From positions 1,034,501 to 1,098,500 of the forward strand of contig OZ037766.1 of the NCBI GenBank assembly GCA_964035545.1: a DNA stretch of 64,000 bases. The letters are read 5' to 3'. The notes under the pieces were generated by a model that saw only the letters and a list, made by a program, of their open reading frames with translations, made no database searches and was not told where the DNA came from. The stretch comes from Bugula neritina (lineage: Eukaryota > Bryozoa > Gymnolaemata > Cheilostomatida > Bugulidae). A program made the translations under genes and the position numbers. Positions 33,184 to 45,100 of the stretch are shown piece by piece. Every line of letters begins with the position of its first letter. Within the stretch, counting starts at the first letter, position 1.

Positions 33184-36100
33184 CATTGCAATTTTGAAGT
33201 TTTTGCAGGTTGTTAGAATTCAAAATCCCAAAATATATTACCTTTATGACGCTCTGAAAGAAAATGTTGCCCTGACACTATCAAAACCTACTAATGATGT
33301 GGAAACCTCCCCTCTGTGGCATGCTACTAAGAAAGCTAATGTTGATAAGATTAAAAAAAACAACTTTGATTGTGGGCTCTCTGGTGCTAAAGGTGAGTTG
33401 AAATTAAATTTTGATAAAACATATTCTGTAGACCATGTGCGCATTGTTTTAGAATTTAGGAGAGTTTTGACATTTTCTAATCATTATAATTTAATTTTTT
33501 ATATATTAAAGATGGGTAGCTTTATAGCTTATGCAATTTTTTTACTATAGTCATACATACTCTTAATTGAATCATAATATATTTACACCGGCGTGGTGAG
33601 TAGATGTGTAGTAATTTTTTAATCTTGCATATGAAGTTTAATGATATTGTAGTAAATATTCAGATATCAAGTTATCCCCCTTGCCCCGTTCCCGTAACTA
33701 GTATTACAGTCACAGTCTCAGTTATTATAACACACTTGTTGGTTTGCCTTTTCTTTTATTTTACAAACAATAACTTATTACAATACTCTTGGTTGATTCC
33801 TTTCTTTATACTTGTAAACCGACAGATGTACCGATGTCGGCAAGTGAGTGCAGGCAGACCGAATGTCGGTTACCGACATGTCCAGTGTCGGTTACCGACA
33901 TGACAAATGTCGGCGCCCCTGCCGAACATCGGCTCCGCCGTCGGTGGAATGTTCTGGAAGGCTCAAATTCCTGTCTTTTGTCAGTATAAAAGCACGCGTT
34001 TTTCCCCAGCTCAGCACTTCAAGACTGGAGTCCGAGCTGTATACATCTTTGTTACAATAAAGATCACTATACACACACGAAGTCACCTCTCTCTTGTCTT
34101 TTCTATAGCAAGGAGTTATGTTCTCTGCCTGAATTCATTCTATAACCTACAAAACTACTACATTGGTGGCAGCGGTGGGATCAGAATAGTCAGGCAGCCC
34201 TTAGAAGAGACAAGGACCTAGCCAGATGTCAAGGACCCCCGACGATGGGGGGGGGGAGGCTCTCACCCTGGAGAGCCTTGTAACTGCTTTCCGAGCAGTC
34301 GGCACGGCTAATCAGGCTCCACCTGGCGACAGGTACCGCCTACAGCCACCGATTTTTGGAGGCGACTGCGACGAAGAGCAGTTCATCAGGGAAATTGAAG
34401 ATGTTGCTACCATCGCCCAATGGCCGGCACCAGTACGTCTTCTACAGCTGCGGTCATGTTTGACTGGACCAGCTAAAAGCTACGCCATTGGAGAGGATGT
34501 TGGGCAAATCTACCAGGCACTCCGGGCCCGTTTCGGGCTGACTGCTAAAGACGCCCGCACCAAACTCCAAAACATGAGGAGGGACCGAAGGACCTCGCTT
34601 CAGGACCATGCTAACGCCATTGAAAGACTGGCATTAATAGCATTCAGCCGAACCGCTCTGGAGGAGCGGCGAGAGCTTGTCTACGGGGCCTTTTTTAGCA
34701 CTGTCAATGGCAGTGCCTTCCAGAAGCACTACTTGGCCGCCAAGATCATTACGATCAAAGAAGCTCTAGAGATGGGTCGGTCCTACTATCAAGTAGACAA
34801 CCCCCACAGAGCCGACTTCACAGCAAGTCAAGTGGGAGAGGCGGCCAAGGGAGAAACTACAGTAGCTGCCGTTGCTGACCCTGCACCACCTTCCTCGCAG
34901 ATCACTATGTTAATAGACATGGTGAAAGGCCTGCAGTCGGAAATAGTGAGACTGCAACAGCAACAAGCCGGCAGCCAAAGGACCGATATTTGGACTAGAC
35001 CAAATCGGCCGAACCAACTCACCTGCTGGGGGTGTGGCGCCCTTGGTCACGTCCAGCGGCAATGCCCCCGCAAGGGGAAACAGCCTTTAAACAACCAAGG
35101 CTCATGGTAGATTCCGCCAACCGTGAGGCCAGGTCCAGCCTCCCATCCAGAGGTACATCAGACGCATATGGAGGAACGACGGACAGAGCGGCCAACCTCA
35201 GATGGCCGAGTCCTCGGAGAAGGGGCCCAGGGGCCCACCTAGACCTCCAGTCGTGCCAGGAAGTACCCAAAGGGAGCCAACCAACATGGGCTGGCAGGCA
35301 CCCCGGAGACCTCGGAGACCGCAAGGTTTTCCCGAACCTCCTGCCCGGCCACTCTACAACAGGTTCGCGGGGTTAGCCCACGAGGTCATAGAAGAAGATT
35401 CAGCTTACTCGCAAGAGTTTCCCAAGCTACCTTCTAGACCTCTAAAAACCCCCATGGTCGTGAAGACCAGGAGATGACCCCACGTGGTCACCCAGGAGGT
35501 GTCACCCACCGAGGCTGACCAGCCTAAAAGTGTCCAGCCCTAGGGCAGCAGCTACTTCCTACCCGGGAAGATTGCAGGAAAAGCTGCCACCTTCCGGTTG
35601 GACACCGGTTGTATTACCAACCTGCCGAGTCAGCGCCCCTTTGACACCCTCGGGGCCCACGTGAGGGCAAGTCTCGAGCCGTATGAGGGAGCGCATGGTA
35701 CGTTGGCGGATGGATCATGCATTCCTTTTTACGGCGTCCTTACACTACCTGGACAAGTCCGTGATCAGGCGATCCACGAGACCTTTATTGTCAGTCATCT
35801 GAAGGAGGACGCAATTCTGGGCATGCCGTTTCTGGAGAAACACCAGTGTCGCATAGACTTCCAGAATTCTGCGTTAATGATGGCTGGCAAGGAACTTGCC
35901 TGCGTTGACAAGTTCGGCAGGCCCTTGGTGGGCGGAGTCCAGGTAGTACACAATAGAGGGGTTTCAAACATCCCTCTTGAGTAATTTGTATTTTAAAGTT
36001 GTCTCCCCCTAGAGGTATTTGGGGCAGTCTCCATAATATATAGAAGGCCCATAAAATAAGTAGAAATATAAGGTTTGAGTGAAAACTACTACTAGTATAA

Positions 36101-39100
36101 GTTTCATTTTTTCTGAGATTAATATTTTGGCATAAGTACACATATGAGCAGTTTCAAAAAAATTTTAAAAAATTTTGTTAATGATAAATGGCACAAAAAC
36201 AAAACTTCAAAGCATATTTGTGGTTTTGGTTATTGAGCAAATCTGAAGCTGGCAGCTGTCATTATTATTTGCTTTGCTGACTGTAACCAGTCTGTTTAAA
36301 GCTGCTAACCTTTCAACTCTTAGAACAATAATAACATCCTCGTAGACTATAATATAGTATAGCTATATTATAGCTGCACTAGTGGGCTCTGTCTTACTGA
36401 ACTCCAAATGCTCCAAATTATGGGTTGGAACACATGCCTGTACGTTTATGAAGACACTGGCTCATTTGTATTAACATGTTCACGTACTTACACACCTATA
36501 CTATGAAAATAACTAAGCCACCCTACTATCTAATATTTCTATATATCAAAAAAATTATTATAAATATAAAGATATGTATTAAAATAGATAGATTAAATTT
36601 GTAATTTCAAACATCTTATCTAAAAATGCTAAACACTGTATAACTATATTATATATGTTTTAAAAACATTTGTTTACATGGCATGCCTGCAAGTCAATGA
36701 AAATATTTAGAGAACAGTAAAAAGAAGCATATAAATTTCCGAATAGTTTCTTTTTTTCTGAGATAAATATTTTGGAAATGTCCCACAATTCAACATTTAA
36801 ATAAAGTCTGTAAAATAATTTTTCACAGTGTAGTCTCAATGAATAATTATTCTTGCAAGCTGGTTTGCGTTTGTTCTGGCATGCCATTTTACAGTGGTCT
36901 AGTTAACTAGGTCAAAGTTCATTGAGGTGGAATTGTTTTATTAACCTCGTGTGTTGATAAAATACTATCATTGGATTTAGAACTTCTCTAAGCAACTTCA
37001 CAGTCTGATTAAATATCTGCGATACCTGTGTAGTAGACGATCCAAACTTAAAAAAATAATATACTAAATCCTTGTATTACATGTATGGATAAAAAATAAT
37101 GCAACAAATTGGCTAAAGCATGTTCAAGTAATGTGAAAAACTCGAAATATAAATGAGTCAAACTAGAGCTAGTCAAGTGTGTGGTGTTTTTGGCTGATTT
37201 ATATGTGTTGTTTAATCAGCTTATTATGTAATGATGTAATCCTATATAATGTAATTTAAGTTAGACAGCTAAGTTGGACAGTTCTCATCGTGCACTTTCT
37301 TGAACAAGCAGTTATGTAATATAGAAAGGCAGTTACTCAACAGAGAGCTTCAAGCAAACAAAATTCTTGCAACAAGGTTGATTGAATACAAAACAGCTGC
37401 TGTTATTCTTATAGCAGCATGCATTGTATAAGAGATAGCCTGATGGTTCACATAGCTTACATCAACGAACTCAATAATTATTAAGCTATTCCAGCTCAGT
37501 GGTTTACATATAGTGACATACCACTGAAAATTATTAGAAACCACAGAAAAGATATAAAGGAGAGAATGCTGGCACAAAGGAAGTATAGCAATGTGGTCAA
37601 ATATATGGCTGAAAACTGACTTAGAGGTAAATAAGTACAAAATGTACATAATATACATTGTAGCTAAATCAGCAAAACCAAATGATTTGATATAAAAAGT
37701 ATTATCTGGGAATTTAGTGAAACTTTGTAGCATTATTTAAAACTCCACTTTTGAGCAAGACCCATATGGAGTAAAGCCAATCTTAATTTCATTAGTGTCA
37801 TAAGAATGCAGTCATTATGACATAGTTCGTTCTTTCTATACTTTACAGCTGGTACTAAATGTACATTTCAACTCTTTTTTGGAAACAAGCCAAGTTGCTT
37901 TGGCTGAAAAGTGCTTTTTTTTGATGATTTTTTTTCTGCAATGCAGCAGTATATAATTTACAATGCTCCAAAAACATTTCTGTATTAGGAATGTTGGTAT
38001 ACCAACAGCTTAATGCAAGAATAATTATTTATTGAAAATACACTGTGAATTTTTTTTACAGACTTAATTTAAACGTTGAATTGTGGGACATTTCCAAAAT
38101 ATTTATCTCAGAAAAAAAGAAACTATTCTGAAATTTATATGCTTCTTTTTACTGTTCTCTAAATATTTTCATTGACTTGCAGGCATGCCATGTAAACAAA
38201 TGCTTTTAAAACATATATAATATAGTTATACAGTGTTTAGCATTTTTAGATAAGATGTTGTTTGAAATTACAAATTTAATCTATCTATTTTAATACATAT
38301 CTTTATATTTATAATAATTTTCTTGATATATAGAAATATTAGATAGTAGGGTGACTTAGTTATTTTCATAGTATAGGTGTGTAAGTACGTGAACATGTTA
38401 ATACAAATGAACCAGTGCCTTCATAAACGTACAGGCATGTGTTCCAACCCATAATTTGGAGCATTTGGAGTTCAGTAAGACAGAGCCCACTAGTGCAGCT
38501 ATAATATAGCTATACTATATTATAGTCTACGAGGATGTTATTATTGTTCTAAGAGTTGAAAGGTTAGCAGCTTTAAACAGACTGGTTACAGTCAGCAAAG
38601 CAAATAATAATGACAGCTGCAGCTTCAGATTTGCTCAATAACCAAAACCACAAATATGCTTTGAAGTTTTGTTTTTGTGCCATTTATCATTAACAAAATT
38701 TTTTAAAAATTTTTTTGAAACTGCTCATATGTGTACTTATGCCAAAATATTAATCTCATAAAAAATGAAACTTATACTAGTAGTAGTCTTCACTCAAACC
38801 TTACATTTCTACTTATTTTATGGGCCTTCTATATATTATGGAGACTGCCCCAAATACCTCTAGGGGGAGACAACTTTAAAATACAAATTACTCAAGAGGG
38901 ATGTTTGAAACCCCTCTATTGAACGGTACCCGGACGGTCCCAGGCTACCCTCCGCTGCAGGGTTAACTGCAAGAGGATAGCTGGACTGGGACTAGTGGAA
39001 GGAGTGCCAGGAGGAATCCAATTGGCGAACAGCCTGAATCGGCTAGACTGCCAGGGAGAACTCTTTGTACAGTGCATTGACCCTTTTACAGAGCCGATTC

Positions 39101-42100
39101 AGCTATCGGCAGGCGCCCTGGTGGGGAAGTATCACTCCATCCAGGAATCGGATGTGGGGCCGGCACTGGGAACAGTGGCCGACGCCCCGGGTGCTTCCCC
39201 TCGGGCCAGACGAACGGCAATACCAGAGCACGTGGCTGGCCTGTATGATGGGGCCAGTGGGAACTGTAGTAGTAGTGCCGATCGCCAAGCACTGGCTCGA
39301 CTGCTGGTAGACTACAGTGATGTCTTTAGTCGCGGAGATGGAGACATAGAGCTGACCAAGGTGGTGTGTCATGAGATACCCTTGGCAGCCAGGACCACCC
39401 CCATCAGGCAGCCTACACGACGACTAGGTCTGGAGAAGGAGAAGGAGGTCAGCAGACAAGTGCAGGATCTTCTCGACCTGATCGAGCCTGCCCACGGTGC
39501 GTGGAGCTCCCCCGAGACCTCACAGAGCTACGCGCATTCCTCGGCCTGGTGGGGTACTATCGGCAGTACATCCTTGGGTCTGCAGAAGTTGCACAGCCAC
39601 TGAATCGGCTATCGGCGAAAGGGGTTCGGTGGCAGTGGATGCAGGAGGAGCAACAGGCATTTGACCACCTCAAGAGTCGGCTAACAGAGGCGCCTATCTT
39701 GGCGTACCCTGACCCAGCCAAAGAATACATCCTGGACACCGACGCTAGCGACCACAACGTGGGAGCTGTTCTGTCACAGGTCCAGGGTGGGACTGAGGTG
39801 GTCGTCGTCTACTACAACAAGACCCTCTCCCCCGCCGAGAAGAACTACTGCACCACCAGGAAAGAGCTCCTGGCAGTAGTTAAGGCGGTGAAGCACTTTC
39901 GGCCATATTTGTATGGGAGAGCGTTCAGGTTGCAAACCGACCATGCGTCTCTAATATGGCTGTGTAAGCGTGCAGAGCCCTCGAGCCAGGTGGCCTGGTG
40001 GCTGGAGATTCTTGCGGAATTCCACTATAGGATCGAGCATCGTGCTGGGAAGAAGGACGGGAATGCCGATGGGATGAGCAGACGGCCAGAGGAGGCCTGC
40101 AAGCAGTGTCTGCACATTGAGGAGCGAGATGGAAGACCTGCCTGCCTTGACATGGAGAGACAGCTCGAGGACGACGACGTCTATAATTGGGAACGCGGCC
40201 AGCTCTAGTCCGAACACCCACCAGACACCGTTAACGCCTTACGGGCCAACCCCACGCTGTATCAAAACGTTAAGGAGTTGAGCCGGCTTCAGCAGACACT
40301 GCCAGGGGCAGTAGCTGACATCTTCTAGGCCAAGAAGGAGGGCCGCCGACCTACCGAGGAACAGCAGCAACAAGGGGACGTCGAGTACTGACACCTCTGT
40401 AGCCGCTGGGATTCCCTCAAGGTCAACCAGGATGGCCTCCTCACCATTACACTCGCAGCAGACAACCGCCGCGAGAGGGAACGCGTCGTAGGTCCACGTG
40501 CCCTCCGGCGGGAAATAATCTGGGACAACCCACAAGCAGGCCCACTCAGGGGCCAGTCGGGTCATCAGATGTCTGAGACTGCGCTGGTACTGGCCCGGAC
40601 TGACTCGAGACGTGCGACTGCGGATACGGCAATGTGAGGTTTGCCAGGCTAGCAAACATGGCCGCCCTACAGAGACCACGAGTCGACGCCGGCTGTACGC
40701 TGGTCAGCCGTGGCAGATAGTGGCGGTAGACCTAGTCGGACCTATGCCGTTATCCGCCAGAGAAAACACCTAGATACTGGTGCTCTCGGACCACTTCACT
40801 CGGTGGGCTGACGCTCTGGCTATACCAGATGCGTCAGCTCCCATCGTGGCCCGGACCCTGGATCAGCAAGTATTTTGCTATTTCGGGCTTCCCGAACAGA
40901 TTCACACTGGCCAGGGGGCCCAGTTCCAGTCCCAGCTGATGGGAGACCTCTGCCGGATATGGGGGGTGAATCAAAACCAGACGACCGCATATCACCCGCA
41001 AGGGAACGGAGTTGTCGAGAGGAACAATCGGATGTTAGGGGATGCCCTCCGAAGCCTGCTCTTGGGCCGAGGACAGGAAGAATGGGACGTGGTACTACCC
41101 CAGATAATGCGGGCTTACCGCAGTACACCACACTCCAGTACCCTGAAAACCCCAAACTTCTTGATGCTCGGCCGAGAGACTCGAGTCCCGGAGCACCTAA
41201 CATACCATGTTCCTGCACCCGAGGCCCCCGTACATGAGTACATAGGGAAACTCATTGAGACGATGGAGCAGGCCCATGAAGCACTGCGCGAACAGCAGTG
41301 GCAGACGAGGACAGAAGACTCCGAGGAGCCCCCACTATACTAAGTAGGAGACTGGGTATGGATGGTGAGCTACCGCAGGCGGCGCGGACAGTCGGCTAAA
41401 CTTCAGCCCAAGTTCGTGGGGCCCTACTGCATCATAGAGGTTCTACAGAATCACACATACCGTGTGGAACGCTCAGGGCAGGTCTCGGTCCAAAACGAGC
41501 AGCGGTTGAAACCCTATGAAGGCAGCTCAGACGCTGCGGGACAGGCACTTCCCCTACTCGAGCCGGCCCGCCAACCCATCTCCAGAGGACGGGTGGCTCG
41601 GCCCAGAGAGTGGGAAATTGCAGTCCAGGACCCAGTAGAACCGGAGCAGACACCAGAACCTCCTCCTCTACCTGGTCCATCAGTTGCGCCGGCCCCAGAG
41701 CCGGCCCCAGTGCCAGAAAGAGCACCCCAGGCTGAAGGAGGTGACCCAGGGATCCCTGCCCCTATCGCACCTCCACCACAGCCTGAGGCACCTATGGAGT
41801 TAGACAGACAGGCCAGGAGCAGAAGACCCCCTAGGTATCTAGCCGATTATCATGTAGGACCCGTGGATCTACCCTCACAAGGGCAGAATTCGCCTAGTAC
41901 AGGCAGTAACCCACATTCCTACGGGCCTAGATACCCTCCTAGAGATACTACAATTGAGTTTACGTACCGAAGATCGGCTGATTCAGACCGCGTGGAGTTG
42001 CCCCTCCAAAGTTCGTCATGGAATATGACCGAACACGTGACCGCGAGCTCGGCACGTAGGAATTTCACAACACGCGGTTCAGCCATTTCAACTCCGGTCC

Positions 42101-45100
42101 CAGAATCAACCACACGTACATTGTTAAACTCAAACTCAAACTCAAACTTACACTCAACTCTACAAGAAATGGGTAACCCTCTTACTGATCTCACTACTAG
42201 TCAAGATCATTCAGGTATGTCAATCGGATCAGAACCTCCGGTGTCGGAGTACGATCCAACTTTTGATTTTAATATAGCAGCAGATACTACTTCAATAAAC
42301 CGGGTAGATACCACCCTAGTTCAAGAACTATCGGCGAACCTGGGGGCTTTGGCAGCTTTTGGTGAATTTTTTGATTCAGATATAAGCTTGGCAAACCTCC
42401 TAGGCTCGCCGAAGCCACGGGTGGTCAAAGCACCTTATAAAGAGGGACCGAAAATCGGTCATACTCAAATCGACCAGTTACGGTCTATACCTACTGTTTC
42501 AGAAGACGCAATAAATATTGGAGCTGATGAGTTGGACCTTCACAACTCTCCCTCTACCCGGAACCCTGTGACGGCTCCTGACAGCCCAAAGAGTTCCTCC
42601 TCCCATGACCAGTCTGTACCCGCCGTACCAGATGAGCCAGCCGAACCCGTGGAAGTACAACTGCCCGCGAGGGAGCCAAGTGCAATTCTGGGCGGTGGGG
42701 CTGTCCACGCGGATACAGGCAGGCCAGGTCGGAGCAAGTTGGCACTGCCCAAGGTACTGACGGACCGTCAGTACTGGATTACGCAGCAAACTAAGATCAA
42801 CATTGATGAAACATGCGGGCTACCTGGCAACCTCAAGTGCCGCCAATGCGGTAAGCACTTTACTCCCGCACGGCGACTGAGGGTGCATGCCCCCCAACAT
42901 TATACGAACCTGTTCTGCCTGTGTGAAGAACACTTCTTTCAGCGAGATTATATCTCCAGCCACCAGCGTATTGCACGGTGCCACACGGGCAGGACCTTCG
43001 TCGTTGATGCTACCCCATTCCACGAGTTCCGGGACCTCATTCTCCCCCACGTGAGAAATCCCAGGAAACGGGCAATCCTTGCGCAAGAGTTTCCCGCGTG
43101 CCGGCCTGTCCGGGAAGATTCTGATGGTGAAGACACTCTAGCCCCAAACCAGCCAGCAACTACCCAGCCTCTCCGAGTTGTGTTAAACCGCGTGGCCTCT
43201 GATGAACCAGCCACTACCAGGAGGAGCCCTCAACGCACCAGACCACCTACCAGCCAGCATTCTTCTAGACGCTCACCTACCCGATCAACTACTAGACAGC
43301 ATTTCTACAGCACCAGCTCCCGACTCTCAGCCACGACAACCCACTCCTCTTCGACTGACCACCATGTCTCTCCTCCTCTCCCCGCTGCTCCTACTCACCG
43401 TCCTGCTCCCTCTACTCGCCATCAGCCTGCACACACCTGCCCTCGCGGGGGAGAGATACAAAGACTGAAGAGGCACCTGCAGAGGTGCGAAGAAGATATC
43501 CAGGCCCTCTGCAGGCAGCTTAGTCACCAATAGGACTACTATCGTGCTGAGTACTTACATTTTATATAGTGTGTTCTCGTGTTATTACAACTACGTGTGT
43601 ACATAATAGTGTGTGTATAGTATAAGTTTTATTTTTTATTTTTTTTGTGTATTACCGTCCTTTACTCTTATTATACTACCCTGCGTGCTGGCAGATCTCC
43701 CCCTACTAAGTGTTACTCCCCCATATTTTTTTCTATATATATATGTATACATATACATGTAAGCCTGCATTATTTATTTTATTCAGAACCTCAACCAAGT
43801 TTTATTTTATTTTTTTTATTATTTCTTTTGTGCTTTCCAGTAGCCTTAGCTCTGCATTTATGCTAGTCCCCATGCCCTCGGCCAGTTTACGTTGTTATAT
43901 TTACCTTCTGTTTTCTTGTATCAGAAACTGTACTTTCTGATAGGGGGTGAGTGTAGTAAATATCCAGATATCAAGTTATCCCCCTTGCCCCGTTCCCGTA
44001 ACTAGTATTACAGTCACAGTCTCAGTTATTATAACACACTTGTTGGTTTGCCTTTTCTTTTATTTTACAAACAATAACTTATTACAATACTCTTGGTTGA
44101 TTCCTTTCTTTATACTTGTAAACCGACAGATGTACCGATGTCGGCAGGTGAGTGCAGGCAGATCGAATGTCGGTTACCGACATGTCCAGTGTCGGTTACC
44201 GACATGACGAATGTTGGCGCCCCTGCCGATCATCGGCTCCGCTGTCGGTGGAATGTTCTGGAAGGCCCAAATTCCTGTCTTTTGTCAGTATAAAAGCACG
44301 CGTTTTTCCCCAGCTCAGCACTTCAAGACTGGAGTCCGAGCTGTATACATCTTTGTTACAATAAAGATCACTATACACACACGAAGTCACCTCTCTCTTG
44401 TCTTTTCTATAGCAAGGAGTTATGCTCTCTGCCTGAATTCATTCTATAACCCACAAAACTACTACAATGTAAACTCGAAAGTACAGTAATTAACAAAATG
44501 ATAAAATATTGTAGCTTCTCTACAAATCAATTCTGACGTATTCCTTAGAAATCAGTTTCACAAATATTCACTTTAACTGCATTGTTCATTGCATTTTATA
44601 AGCATATATAGTCATACTAAAACTTCATAGGCATAGTTGTTTAACCTATAATCATACTAAAACTTTGTTCTAAACTTTGTAGTAAATTTTATACTTCAAC
44701 TTGCAGCCTTTATATTTAGAGAAATCTCCGGTTTACGTGGCAACGTTTTCAACTAACTAAAATATGGTTGTTTCTTTTGTATTTTGTTCCAATTTTTGTG
44801 ACAGAATCAACAATTTTCAAAAAATATTTAGTCTTCAAACAAAAGCAACATAAATTCTAGTATTGCTGTAAATTTATTATCAGCTAGAATCATGACAGAA
44901 TTATAAATTTGAGTAAAATAATATTTTGAATGTCATTTATTGCTTTAATAATTAAATTAACTTCTTTTCTACTTGACTTTTCTAGCCTGACACTTTTTTA
45001 AAATATTCTCTAAATATCACCATCAAATTTGTTTTTAATGGCTTATTTTTCATTAACTAATGCAAAAAAGATCTACTACTGGTGAACGCGCTTTGCTGTG

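Larger units (their letters stand above)
33648..44466 (+). mobile_element. Ty3/gypsy LTR retrotransposon, defective, with nested foldback element
   Basis: 10.8 kb, bounded by 515-bp LTRs starting TGTAGTA and ending TACTACA. Order gag, protease, RT (core deleted), RNase H, integrase is that of Ty3/gypsy. It lies in the plus orientation in the last intron of the plus-strand PARP gene and is much more GC-rich than the surrounding DNA. Flanking tetramers ATAT (33644-33647) and ATGT (44467-44470) may be a target duplication with one mismatch. It cannot be autonomous because of stops, frameshifts, an RT-core deletion and an altered integrase active site. Confidence 0.95.

Noticed and set aside
37350-37733. 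127-codon minus-strand frame within the foldback spacer
   Set aside because: No transposase motif, AT-driven composition, and no similarity to known families that I can see.
41362-43533. Envelope gene (endogenous retrovirus) interpretation of the last frame
   Set aside because: It starts with the integrase C-terminal domain in the integrase frame, and no signal peptide, fusion peptide or membrane anchor is visible.
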